From contig JANWXG010000001.1 of NCBI GenBank assembly GCA_025057335.1, forward strand, positions 1 to 37,983: a stretch of DNA of 37,983 bases. The letters are read 5' to 3'. Of the stretch, positions 30,598-37,983 are shown one piece after another; position 1 is the first letter of the stretch; each line of letters opens with the position of its first letter. The translations under genes were made by a program, and so were the position numbers. The notes beneath the pieces are model-generated. The model did no database searches, had not been told where the DNA came from, and worked only from the letters and a program-made list of their open reading frames with translations. Source of the DNA: a bacterium (lineage in GTDB: Bacteria; Armatimonadota; HRBIN16).

Positions 30598-30993
30598 GTG
30601 TGGCTAACCTTGTTGGTTATTGCTCTCTCAACGCTCTTCCTCTGGCGAGAGTGGCGCGCTGTGCGCCGAGAAGTCAGCTCGCGCAGGCAGTTTACCATTC
30701 GGATCGTCGGTTGCCTGCTACTTGTGTTGCTGGCGTTGGTGTTGCAGTTTCGCGACCTGTTGCTGACACCCGCTCGAACAGCAGAGGGTGGGGAACGTTT
30801 GCTGCGGCTACTACAGTTCACTGCGGGGGTGCTGATATTAGCGCTCGCCTTGGTGCTGGTTGCGTTGCTAGATGCTCGCGAGACGCTGCAACGCTACTTG
30901 CGCGAGCGCCGAAGGGCTATCGACGAGATGCTGTGGCAACAGGGCTCGCCCCCCTCTTCCTCCGACGGTCAACGCGATGAAGGCACCGTATGA
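30598..30993 (+). CDS. Small membrane protein, unknown
   Basis: A 131-residue protein with three hydrophobic segments: about 1-16 (WLTLLVIALSTLFLW), 36-52 (IVGCLLLVLLALVLQF) and 69-92 (LLQFTAGVLILALALVLVAL), each followed by basic stretches, and a charged cytosolic-looking end (YLRERRRAIDEMLWQQG). The GTG at 30598 lies behind GGGGGAAAGG. It overlaps ribD by 17 bases. No family recognised. Confidence 0.7.
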   Translation: MWLTLLVIALSTLFLWREWRAVRREVSSRRQFTIRIVGCLLLVLLALVLQFRDLLLTPARTAEGGERLLRLLQFTAGVLILALALVLVALLDARETLQRYLRERRRAIDEMLWQQGSPPSSSDGQRDEGTV

Positions 30994-32107
30994 AGAGATA
31001 TTCATGCGTCGCGCGCTGGCGCTAGCAAAACGGGGTTTCACTGCGCCCAACCCGATGGTAGGAGCCGTGCTGGTGAAGGACGGGCGCATTGTGGGCGAGG
31101 GATACCATCGTCGCGCGGGAATGCCTCATGCAGAGGTAGAGGCGCTCCGTCGGGCGGGCGAGCAGGCGCGTGGTGCCACTCTGTACGTAACCCTCGAGCC
31201 GTGTAGTCACTGGGGACGCACACCTCCCTGCGCCGACGCGATTATCGAGGCGGGCGTGCGATGCGTCTATGCGGCGATGCAAGACCCTAACCCTCTAGTG
31301 GCAGGTCGAGGTTTCGCCCGTCTGCGCGAAGCGGGAATAGAGGTGCAAGTCGGCACGCTGGAAGCGCAAGCGCGTCAGCTCAACGAAATCTTTGTGAAGT
31401 ACCACACCACGGGGATGCCTTTCGTAACGGCAAAAGCGGCGATGTCGCTGGACGGCAAGATCGCCACACACACAGGCGACAGCAAGTGGATTACCGACGA
31501 GCCTGCCCGCCGTGTAGTGCATCGTTTGCGTGCGCGACACGACGCGGTGATGGTAGGCGTTGGCACCGTGTTACGGGATGACCCGTTGCTCACGGTGCGT
31601 CTGCCACGCCTCAAGCACCCTTTACGACGGCTGCGAGTAGTGGTAGATAGCCGCCTGCGCTGTCTGGAAGAGGCGCAGGTGTTGCGAGTGGAGGAGGCTC
31701 CTACTCTGATTGCCACTACTGAAGCTGCCCCGCTCGACAAGGCAGCACGTCTGCGCGAGCGGGGGGTAGAGGTAGTGGTGCTTCCTGCAGGGGAAGGAGG
31801 GGTTGACCTGTGCGCGTTGATGCGAACGTTAGCCGAGCGCGGGGTCACAGGCGTGCTGTGCGAAGGCGGGGGCACGCTCCTCGCTAGTCTGTTCGCACAG
31901 AGACTGGTAGATAAAGTGGTCTTCTTCTACGCGCCGCGCATTCTCGGCGGACGTGAGGCTCCGACTGCCGTTGAAGGCGCAGGGTTCTCCTGCGTGGAAG
32001 AAAGCCTGCGATTAGATAGGGTATACTGGAGAAGAATAGGGCGCGACCTAATGGTGCAAGCGTACCCCGTATGGGAGCCAGACGGGACATGTTCACCGGC
32101 ATTGTGA
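30977..32107 (+). CDS. ribD: Bifunctional riboflavin deaminase/reductase RibD
   Basis: Performs steps two and three of riboflavin synthesis. The N-terminal deaminase has NPMVGAVLVKDGRIVGEGYH, His51 and catalytic Glu53 in PHAEVEAL, and zinc Cys76 and Cys85 in LEPCSHWGRTPPCADAI. The C-terminal reductase (about 150-376) shows PFVTAKAAMSLDGKIATHTG, DAVMVGVGTVLRDDPLLTVR and GVLCEGGGTLLASLF. Length is 376, normal. The chosen ATG (30977) lies inside the preceding small gene. No FMN riboswitch is seen upstream, so expression appears to be part of the long operon. Confidence 0.96.
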   Translation: MKAPYEEIFMRRALALAKRGFTAPNPMVGAVLVKDGRIVGEGYHRRAGMPHAEVEALRRAGEQARGATLYVTLEPCSHWGRTPPCADAIIEAGVRCVYAAMQDPNPLVAGRGFARLREAGIEVQVGTLEAQARQLNEIFVKYHTTGMPFVTAKAAMSLDGKIATHTGDSKWITDEPARRVVHRLRARHDAVMVGVGTVLRDDPLLTVRLPRLKHPLRRLRVVVDSRLRCLEEAQVLRVEEAPTLIATTEAAPLDKAARLRERGVEVVVLPAGEGGVDLCALMRTLAERGVTGVLCEGGGTLLASLFAQRLVDKVVFFYAPRILGGREAPTAVEGAGFSCVEESLRLDRVYWRRIGRDLMVQAYPVWEPDGTCSPAL

Positions 32108-32733
32108 AAGAGCTGGGCGAGGTCGTAGAGGTGGAAACCTCTGCACACGGGGCGCGGCTGTCTATCCGTGCGCCGCACATCGCCTCGCGCGTGCAGGTAG
32201 GCGATAGCGTCGCAGTGAACGGGGTATGCCTCACGGTCGTACACCAGCAAGGCAGCGTGCTCTACTTTGATGCCGTGCTAGAGACGTTGCGACGCAGCAA
32301 CCTCGGGGCGTTAGGAAGGGGTGAGCACGTCAACCTAGAAGACGCTCTACGCGCCGGTGAGGCGCTGGGTGGGCACTTCGTGCAGGGACACGTGGACACG
32401 ACGGGCACCGTGCGACAGCTGCTGCCTCAGGGTAACGCGGTGGTGATGACCGTGCAGGTAGGCGAGGAGTGGATGCGCTACGTAGTGCCCAAGGGGTCGG
32501 TAGCGGTAGATGGGGTCAGCCTAACGGTAGTAGACGCAGGCAGGGAGGAGTTCAGCGTGTGGCTGATTCCCCACACGCGGGCAGTGACCACACTGGGCAG
32601 ACGCCAAGTCGGCGACCGAGTGAATGTCGAGTTCGACGTGCTGGCGAAGTATGTCGAGAAGCTGTTGCAGGCGCGTCCGGGCAGAGGCGGGGTGGATATG
32701 GAGCTGTTGCGCCGTACGGGGTTTTTGGATTGA
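32089..32733 (+). CDS. ribE: Riboflavin synthase alpha chain RibE
   Basis: Dismutates two lumazines to riboflavin. The 214-residue product begins MFTGIVKELGEV, as in nearly all family members, and consists of two lumazine-binding beta-barrels: VGDSVAVNGVCLTVV with GHFVQGHVDTTGTV in the first/second junction, and KGSVAVDGVSLTVVD and HTRAVTTLG in the second. Starts inside ribD (19-base overlap), so translationally coupled. ribB/ribA and ribH are not in the window. Confidence 0.96.
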   Translation: MFTGIVKELGEVVEVETSAHGARLSIRAPHIASRVQVGDSVAVNGVCLTVVHQQGSVLYFDAVLETLRRSNLGALGRGEHVNLEDALRAGEALGGHFVQGHVDTTGTVRQLLPQGNAVVMTVQVGEEWMRYVVPKGSVAVDGVSLTVVDAGREEFSVWLIPHTRAVTTLGRRQVGDRVNVEFDVLAKYVEKLLQARPGRGGVDMELLRRTGFLD

Positions 32734-32851
32734 GGAAGGCGAGCGATGTCACCCGGAAAGGCACCCGCGCCGTGTGACAGACCCCCCGATGGGGATCGAA
32801 CCCGTTCAGTCACCCCGTTTGTATCGCCCCGAAAACAGGAGTTCACGAAGG

Positions 32852-33694
32852 ATGAAACTGCTTCCCTTCTCCAAAATGCAAGGCGTGGGGAATGACTTCG
32901 TTGTAGTGGCGGAGGAGATGGTCTCTTCGCTTTCTCTGCCGGCACTGGCGCGCTTGCTCTGCCAACGGCGTTTTTCCGTAGGCGCGGACGGATTGCTCGT
33001 GGTAGGACGAGGAGAGCGCGCTCCTGTACGGATGCGCATGTTCAACCCCGACGGCAGCGAAGACATGTGTGGCAATGGCTTGCGGTGCGTGGCGCAGTGG
33101 GCAAGGCGTCGTGGGCTGGTGGATGGCTCGTGTTTCATCGTGGAGACGGTCGACGGCGACAAGCAGGTGGAACTCCTGCCTGATGGACGGGTGCGGGTGG
33201 AGCTAGGGGAGCCACGCTTTGCGCCGGAGGAGGTGCCTGTTCTCGCGGAGGAGACCGATGTCCTGAACTTGCCCGTGAGCCTGCCCCATCGGCAAGTGCG
33301 AGTGGCGGCGCTCTCTACTGGCTCTACGCATAGCGTGTTGTTTGTGGACACACTACCCTCTGATGACCTTTTCTGGCAAGAGAGCCCGATGATAGAGAAT
33401 CACCCGCTCTTTCCGCAGCGCACGAGTGTGCTCTGGACGGTCGTGGAGAGTCCCTCTCGGTTGCGTATGCGCATCTGGGAGCGTGGCGCGGGTGAGACGC
33501 TCGCCTGCGGCACGGGAGCCTGCGCAGCGGCGGTGGCAGCGCAGTTGCGCGGACTAACTGGCAAGACAGTGGAAGTACATTCGGCAGGCGGAGTACTGCA
33601 GGTGGAGTGGCATCCCGGAGAGCCGATGCGCCTGACGGGAGGAGCCGATTTGGTGTACGAGGGTTGGTATCCTCTGGAAGAGGTGAAAGCATGA
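32852..33694 (+). CDS. dapF: Diaminopimelate epimerase DapF
   Basis: Converts LL- to meso-diaminopimelate for peptidoglycan and lysine. The 280-residue product has FSKMQGVGNDFVVV, the first catalytic Cys73 in NPDGSEDMCGNGLRC, WERGAGETLACGTGACAAAV with the second Cys near 218, and a typical C-terminus (DLVYEGWYPLEE). ATG 32852 is preceded by AGGAG at ten bases. The 118-base gap before it holds no clear promoter or riboswitch. Its stop overlaps the dipeptidase start (ATGA). Confidence 0.96.
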   Translation: MKLLPFSKMQGVGNDFVVVAEEMVSSLSLPALARLLCQRRFSVGADGLLVVGRGERAPVRMRMFNPDGSEDMCGNGLRCVAQWARRRGLVDGSCFIVETVDGDKQVELLPDGRVRVELGEPRFAPEEVPVLAEETDVLNLPVSLPHRQVRVAALSTGSTHSVLFVDTLPSDDLFWQESPMIENHPLFPQRTSVLWTVVESPSRLRMRIWERGAGETLACGTGACAAAVAAQLRGLTGKTVEVHSAGGVLQVEWHPGEPMRLTGGADLVYEGWYPLEEVKA

Positions 33695-34362
33695 GCAGCT
33701 GGCGTCAGAAAGGCAGCCCCGAACCGATTGCTGCACTCAACCGTGTGCCGCTACGCGAATGTGGCGAGCCGCTGGTGGACATCCGCAAAGCCTGTCCCAG
33801 GATACGGGTGGCACGCAAGTGTATCCCCTTTCTGCGGGCGACGGTAGCGGAGATGCTCAATCGTGCGCAGGAGCTGCTCCCTCCGGGCTATCAGCTGCGT
33901 GTGACGACCGCCTACCGCACGCTGGAGATGCAAAGGGAACACTACGAGCGCTACTTCAACCAGCTGCGCGAGCAACATCCTGAATGGAGATATGCTACCC
34001 TGCGCCGCATGACCAACCGCTTCTTCGCGCCCGTTGACCAGAAGGCGCCTCCCGGCCACTGCACGGGGGGCGCCGTGGACGTGCAGCTGCTCGGACCGAA
34101 CGGCAAGCCGCTGGACGTCACCTCGCCCTACACAGGCTGGCAGGCAGCGCCCACCTGGATCGACGGCTTGACCCCAGAAGCGCATCGTCACCGCATGATG
34201 ATGGTGGAGGCGATGCTCGAGGCGGGGTTTAGCAACTGTCGCGACGAGTACTGGCACTACTCCTACGGCGACGCGGCGTGGGCAGTGCGTGTCGGTGCTC
34301 CATACTGCATCTACGGGCTCATTGAGCTGCCTCCCGAATGGCAGAAGCGTGTGCGCAAGTAG
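33691..34362 (+). CDS. D-alanyl-D-alanine dipeptidase (VanX/DdpX type, M15D)
   Basis: A 223-residue zinc dipeptidase. The catalytic set matches VanX in identity and spacing: Arg76 in TAYRTLEM, zinc ligands His123 and Asp130 in PPGHCTGGAVDVQL, catalytic Glu186 and zinc His189 in DEYWHYSYGD. No signal peptide is seen, so it acts in the cytosol on D-Ala-D-Ala. In resistant bacteria VanX protects against vancomycin with VanH and VanA, but neither is present; DdpX-type enzymes recycle or catabolise D-Ala-D-Ala. Coupled to dapF by ATGA, which points to cell-wall precursor turnover rather than resistance. Confidence 0.9.
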   Translation: MSSWRQKGSPEPIAALNRVPLRECGEPLVDIRKACPRIRVARKCIPFLRATVAEMLNRAQELLPPGYQLRVTTAYRTLEMQREHYERYFNQLREQHPEWRYATLRRMTNRFFAPVDQKAPPGHCTGGAVDVQLLGPNGKPLDVTSPYTGWQAAPTWIDGLTPEAHRHRMMMVEAMLEAGFSNCRDEYWHYSYGDAAWAVRVGAPYCIYGLIELPPEWQKRVRK

Positions 34363-34366
34363 CTCA

Positions 34367-34400
34367 AAACAAAACCGCCCCGGACGCCTGTCCGGGGCGG
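34367..34400 (-). terminator. Strong terminator of the 67-residue gene
   Basis: A perfect 11-bp stem (34375-34385 with 34390-34400, CCGCCCCGGAC and GTCCGGGGCGG) with a 4-base loop; on the minus strand it runs into TTTTGTTTT. It lies between the convergent ends of the dipeptidase gene and the small gene and may act on both. Confidence 0.85.
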
Positions 34401-34417
34401 TGCACGCTGTTGTTGCT

Positions 34418-34621
34418 CTACGACGAAGCTGGCTGCGGGGGAACCAACAGTCCTAACTGCTCCCCGATTTGCAGCGCTTGTTCCGCGTCGTGTTCGTATA
34501 AGGATAACCAGTATTGCATGTTGCGCCGACGAACGTCATCAATGGCGCTTACCGGAACGTACACCGACACCAGCTGCCAGCTTCGCGGGAACAACAGCGA
34601 CACGCGGCGCTCTGCCTCCAT
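34418..34621 (-). CDS. Small conserved-looking protein, unknown
   Basis: A 67-residue soluble protein beginning MEAERRVSLLFPRSWQLVSV; it has one beta-like segment (WQLVSVYVPVSAIDDVRRRN) and a helix (WLSLYEHDAEQALQIGEQLG), with no signal peptide. The ribosome site is exceptional (AAAGGAGGTG, five bases before the ATG), it has its own extended -10 promoter and a strong terminator, so it is a genuine single-gene unit. No family was recognised. A longer ORF start 12 codons upstream is less likely because it would bury the ribosome site. Confidence 0.75.
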   Translation of the reverse strand: MEAERRVSLLFPRSWQLVSVYVPVSAIDDVRRRNMQYWLSLYEHDAEQALQIGEQLGLLVPPQPASS

Positions 34622-34743
34622 GCTACACCTCCTTTCCTGCATCCATTGCGCCGACACTCCCGCTCTTTTCTGACGCTCCCTCGCTTGTCAATGTTCCCCA
34701 GTATGGAGTAACACCAGAAAGGCGCATGAGTGTGCTCGCTTAC

Positions 34744-34752
34744 ATTATACCA
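34744..34752 (-). promoter_or_regulatory. Extended -10 promoter of the 67-residue gene
   Basis: On the minus strand TGG (34752-34750) directly precedes a perfect TATAAT (34749-34744). The -35 is weak. It implies a leader of about 115 bases before the ATG at 34621. Confidence 0.6.
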
Positions 34753-34885
34753 CATATGGCTCTCCTCTGCAGGATGGGAAACAGGAGTACGGGTAGTGAG
34801 GCGACGCGACCTAGGAGACGCACCAACCACTGAGGAAGGGTTCGAAAAGGTCAACCCGGACACGACGGTTGAGCATCGCCCCCCC

Positions 34886-35647
34886 TGTCATGCTGAGCGC
34901 TAGCGAAGCACTCAGGGTAGCGATGAGACGGGATTCTTGGCTTCGCTCGAGCAGTCACACCCTCATCCCCTGTCCCCTTCTCCCAGTGGGAGAAGGGGGA
35001 GGGAAAGGAGGCGTGTTGCACGGTAGGTATAGGTATCAGTGTACGTCTTAGTGGCATGCGGTAGTGCGCCCGCGCCCTTCTCTCGCTCGGAGAGGGGCAA
35101 CAAGGTGAGGGGGATTCGCTGATCTCCAGTGTCGTACCGAGCGCTAGCGAAGCATCTTGGAGATTCTTCGCTTCGCTCAGAATGACAGAGCGCCAATTGT
35201 CATGCTGAGCGCTAGCGAAGCATCTCAGAGTTCTTTGCTTCGCTCAGAGAATGACAAACAGTCTGGAGGGCGAGGCTCCGTCCGAGCCGTTGCGACGCGG
35301 GAAAAGCGCACTGAAATGCGCACGACAAGCTTGCTCGTTTGTAGTGCAGGCTTCATCCTGCGAGGGGCGCAAGACGAATGTGTCCTGCCGAGCCGAAAGC
35401 GAAGCATCCCGAAGATTCTTTGCTCTGCTCAAAATGACAGAGCGCCCAATTGTCATGCTGAGCGCTAGCGAAGCATCTCAGATTCTCTTCGCTTCGCTCA
35501 GAATAACCGTCATCGTTCAGAATGGCGGGCACTGGTCGCGACGGAGCGCGCCCCTCCAGCGCTATCCTGCCGAGCCGACAGCCTGAGAGACAGCGAAGCA
35601 TGCGGGGAATGCAATGGAGGAAATCCTTCGCTCTGCTCAGAATGATA
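34886..35647. repeat. Patchwork of palindromic dispersed repeats
   Basis: Most of the 1-kb gap before the beta-helix gene is repeats. Family 1 (TGTCATGCTGAGCGCTAGCGAAGC ... GCTTCGCTCAGAATGACA, given here as two ends) has copies at 34886-34960 (partial), 35130-35187, 35198-35256, 35381-35439, 35451-35508 and 35565-35647. Family 2 is a perfect 11-bp stem (CCCCTTCTCCC, 34974-34984, with 34988-34998), with a relative near 35071-35115. Family 3 (CTGGAGGG...) has units at 35263-35289 and 35534-35559, the same family as at 15233-15484. The sequence between 34753 and 34885 shows nothing. Confidence 0.85.
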
Positions 35648-35688
35648 GCAAAAAGTAACACCGAAACCCAAGAAGGAGGTGCAACCCC

Positions 35689-37983
35689 ATGACACGGCTG
35701 TACCACAACCTGCTGTGCGCGGTGGTGAGCGTGCTCCTGCTGGCATCCTCCGCGACGGCGAAAATCATCTACGTCTCCCCCGACGGCAACGACCTGCATG
35801 ACGGCTCCTCGTGGGCGCGCGCTAAGCGCACGGTCACTGCCGCGCTGGAAATCGCCGCCTCGCGCGACGAAATCTGGGTGCGCTCTGGCGTATACCGGGA
35901 GCGCATTACCCTCAAAAGCGGCGTCGCGCTGTACGGCGGCTTTCGCGGCACCGAGAGGAGCCTCTCCGAACGCCCCGCTTTCCCTCGCCCCTCGCCCGAC
36001 CCCTACGAGACCGTGCTGGATGGAGGGGGCAGCGGTAGCGTGGTCACCTCCCCCGCGACTGCCACCCGCGCCTACCGATTGGACGGGTTTACGGTGCGAG
36101 GCGGCAGAAGTGATAGCGGGGGTGGGCTCAGGTTGATAGGTGCCGTAGCTTCGTTGCTTACAGTGGCAAACTGCACTATTTCTGACAACCAGGCTAGTTA
36201 CGGTGGAGGGGTGTATTGTGTGGACTGTTCTCCAGCCTTCATCAACTGTACCTTTTCTGGCAACAAAGCAAGTTCTGGCGGTGGGATGTATTGCAACAAT
36301 TCTTCCCCCACCTTGAACAGCTGTACCTTTTATAACAACATGGCGGGATACCAGGGTGGAGGATTGTACTGTTGGAACAGTTCGCCTACCCTTACTGACT
36401 GCGTTATCAGCCGAAACTCCCAGCATGGTGTGTTTTGTGATGCCAACTCCTATGCTCGCTTGACCGACTGCACCATCTCCGATAACACAGGGGCAGGAGT
36501 AGTATGTTATCTCGCGTCTCCTACGCTGACGGGTTGTACCATCAGCAGAAACCAGCACCGCTGGGACGGTGGTGGAGTGATTTGCACTCGTTCATCTCCC
36601 CGTTTGAGCGACTGCATTATCACAGGTAACACAACAGGTGGACAAGGTGGCGGAGTGCTCTGTCGTGAGTGGTCTAATCCTGTCTTAGAAAACTGCATCA
36701 TTGCAAGCAACACTGCCAGTCAGCATGGAGGCGGTGTGGCTAGCGTGTACTCCTCACCTACCTTGAACGGTTGCACTATTGCAAGCAACACTGCCAGCGA
36801 GCATGGAGGCGGTGTCGCTTACCTCAGCGCTTCGTCCTACCCACCTACCTTGAGCAGATGCTCTATTACTGGCAACACCGCTGGGCGAAATGGAGGAGGG
36901 GTATACTGCTACGATCGTTCGTCGCCAATCTTCGAAAACTGTGAAGTGAGCAGTAACTTGGCTGGCGAGAATGGCGGCGGATTGTACTGCTCTGACTGGT
37001 CATCGCCCAGATTGGTAGGCTCCTCAATTCACAGCAACGCTGCCACTCGGAATGGCGGCGGGATTCACTGTGAGAGAAACTCTACACCGACGATGACAGG
37101 CTGTAACATCGCCATGAATACTGCTGTCTACGGTCATGGGGGCGGGATCTTCTGCACGGACTACTCCTCGCCAACCCTTGATAGATGCGTTGTTTCGGGC
37201 AACAATGCCAACCAGAATGGAGGAGGGATATACTGCAAGAACGCCTCGTCGCCAAGGCTAACAGTTTGCACCATTGCAAATAACAGTGCCGCTACCAGCG
37301 GAGGGGGATTGTTTTGCTACTACAACTCTGAACCAGTTCTCAACAGATGTACACTTTCTGGTAACAGGGCGGATTACGGAGGCGGGATTTACGCTGAGTA
37401 CAGCTCCTCAACTCGCCTGTCTGATTGCGTACTTGCTGCCAACCTCGCTGATTGGCAGGGAGGTGGACTGTTTTGCTGGGACGCCTCCTTCTCTACATTG
37501 TTTTGCTGTACTGTTGTCGGTAACAGTGCGAATGCAGAGGGAGGTGGTCTATACTGCGGTGCGGATTCAGGGTTGGCTCTTTACAGCTCCATTGTTTCAC
37601 GTAACCGCGCCAACAGCCATGGAGGCGGTATGTACGCAGATGACACTTCGAGGCTTTCCATAGTCAACTGTACGCTGACCTATAATGAAGCATACGACTC
37701 TGCAGGGATATGGTCACAGGCAGTGTCAAGAGTTGTCAACAGCATACTCGCCTTCAACCGCGGCGGCGGAGTTCGCCTGCCCGGCGATGCGGTGTTCCGT
37801 CACAACTGTGTGTGGGGCAACACGCCCTACAATTTCGCAGGCGACATCGGCAACCCCGTCGGTATGGATGGCAACATCTCTGCGGACCCGTTAATAGCAG
37901 GGGGGCATCTGCTGCCTGGTTCTCCATGCATCAATGCGGGCACTGACGAATCTTCCACCCCACTCGACATCGACGGCGAGCCG
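35689..37983 (+). CDS. Secreted Cys-rich right-handed beta-helix protein (C-terminus outside window)
   Basis: 765 codons are visible without a stop. A signal peptide (VVSVLLLASSATAK) is followed by IYVSPDGNDLHDGSSWARAK, the typical start of surface parallel beta-helix proteins, and a capping region to about residue 140. Then about 21 rungs of roughly 24 residues follow, with consensus C-T-I-x-x-N-x-A-x-x-x-GGG-[VLI]-Y-C-x-x-S-S-P-x-L. Two Cys per rung recur at fixed positions, giving stacked Cys ladders. It ends in view with SPCINAGTDESSTPLDIDGE, a motif usually near the end of such repeats. Family members are exported carbohydrate-binding or adhesive proteins; no catalytic motif is visible. 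AAGGAGGTG is a strong ribosome site. The rung region is AT-richer than both ends. Confidence 0.88.
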   Translation, partial: MTRLYHNLLCAVVSVLLLASSATAKIIYVSPDGNDLHDGSSWARAKRTVTAALEIAASRDEIWVRSGVYRERITLKSGVALYGGFRGTERSLSERPAFPRPSPDPYETVLDGGGSGSVVTSPATATRAYRLDGFTVRGGRSDSGGGLRLIGAVASLLTVANCTISDNQASYGGGVYCVDCSPAFINCTFSGNKASSGGGMYCNNSSPTLNSCTFYNNMAGYQGGGLYCWNSSPTLTDCVISRNSQHGVFCDANSYARLTDCTISDNTGAGVVCYLASPTLTGCTISRNQHRWDGGGVICTRSSPRLSDCIITGNTTGGQGGGVLCREWSNPVLENCIIASNTASQHGGGVASVYSSPTLNGCTIASNTASEHGGGVAYLSASSYPPTLSRCSITGNTAGRNGGGVYCYDRSSPIFENCEVSSNLAGENGGGLYCSDWSSPRLVGSSIHSNAATRNGGGIHCERNSTPTMTGCNIAMNTAVYGHGGGIFCTDYSSPTLDRCVVSGNNANQNGGGIYCKNASSPRLTVCTIANNSAATSGGGLFCYYNSEPVLNRCTLSGNRADYGGGIYAEYSSSTRLSDCVLAANLADWQGGGLFCWDASFSTLFCCTVVGNSANAEGGGLYCGADSGLALYSSIVSRNRANSHGGGMYADDTSRLSIVNCTLTYNEAYDSAGIWSQAVSRVVNSILAFNRGGGVRLPGDAVFRHNCVWGNTPYNFAGDIGNPVGMDGNISADPLIAGGHLLPGSPCINAGTDESSTPLDIDGEP

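Noticed and set aside
30800..30980. FMN riboswitch before ribD
   Set aside because: The region is coding for the preceding membrane protein and none of the conserved FMN aptamer core is seen.
32785..32810. T-arm-like GGGTTCGATCCCC on the minus strand, suggesting a tRNA
   Set aside because: The flanking bases do not complete a 5-bp T stem, and no acceptor stem, anticodon arm or D arm can be drawn around it.
33691..34362. Vancomycin-resistance cluster
   Set aside because: Only the VanX-like gene is present; there is no VanH dehydrogenase, VanA ligase or VanRS pair, and the partner is dapF.
35353..36558. 401-residue minus-strand ORF
   Set aside because: It is antisense to the start of the beta-helix gene and extends into the repeat patchwork, including SERSEE-type readings; the plus-strand gene has a signal peptide, rungs and a strong ribosome site.

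Overview
The window is GC-rich bacterial chromosome from a Gram-negative (diderm) organism. Evidence for diderm status is a complete lpxK, a secretin (PilQ) with its inner-membrane PilMNOP partners, and a PEP-CTERM-type secreted protein. Free use of GTG and TTG starts behind strong Shine-Dalgarno sites, a URO-D-like protein next to a Gfo/Idh/MocA dehydrogenase, Cys-rich beta-helix proteins, and dispersed palindromes that read as LEGRAPSRP or SERSEE in spurious frames together suggest Armatimonadota or a related lineage. That placement is an inference from style and gene content; no marker gene in the window was compared with a database.

Layout. 1-5123: 3' part of mreB (-), an MFS permease (-), an SRPBCC protein (+), a stand-alone HisKA-domain protein (-), lpxK and an AMMECR1 protein (+), and a two-CBS-domain protein (-). 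5377-10719 (+): an ABC ATPase overlapping a methyltransferase, mnmG, then a compact redox/chaperone cluster (glutaredoxin-like protein, groES, a thioredoxin-reductase-like flavoprotein with an atypical nucleotide site). 10860-14940: KDPG-aldolase-like gene, PEP-CTERM protein (-), URO-D-like protein (+), Gfo/Idh/MocA dehydrogenase (-). 14941-15662 is non-coding and carries a cluster of palindromic repeats. 15663-19461 (+): M29 aminopeptidase, PfkB sugar kinase overlapping a family-5-type uracil-DNA glycosylase, and a PhnP-like MBL hydrolase preceded by a 17-codon upstream ORF.

19669-32733 (+) is one long, tightly packed run. A near-consensus promoter drives pilM-pilN-pilO-pilP, a short STN/glycine-rich protein and pilQ; a GC hairpin follows, then aroK-aroB, a small membrane protein, a PASTA Ser/Thr kinase, rpe, another small membrane protein, ribD and ribE, mostly with overlapping or nearly touching ends. 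The order pilMNOPQ-aroK-aroB matches the arrangement known from gammaproteobacteria. Every Pil protein here except the PilQ pore region carries a Gly/Pro/Met-rich insertion or tail, and a truncated PilQ-like paralog sits directly before pilQ. These are the most unusual features of the window.

32852-34621: dapF overlapping a VanX-type D-Ala-D-Ala dipeptidase, then a convergent 67-residue protein of unknown function with a very strong ribosome site. 34622-35688 is non-coding and is largely a patchwork of palindromic repeats. 35689 to the end is the N-terminal 765 codons of a secreted Cys-rich right-handed beta-helix protein that runs off the window. No rRNA, tRNA, CRISPR array, transposase or phage gene was found.
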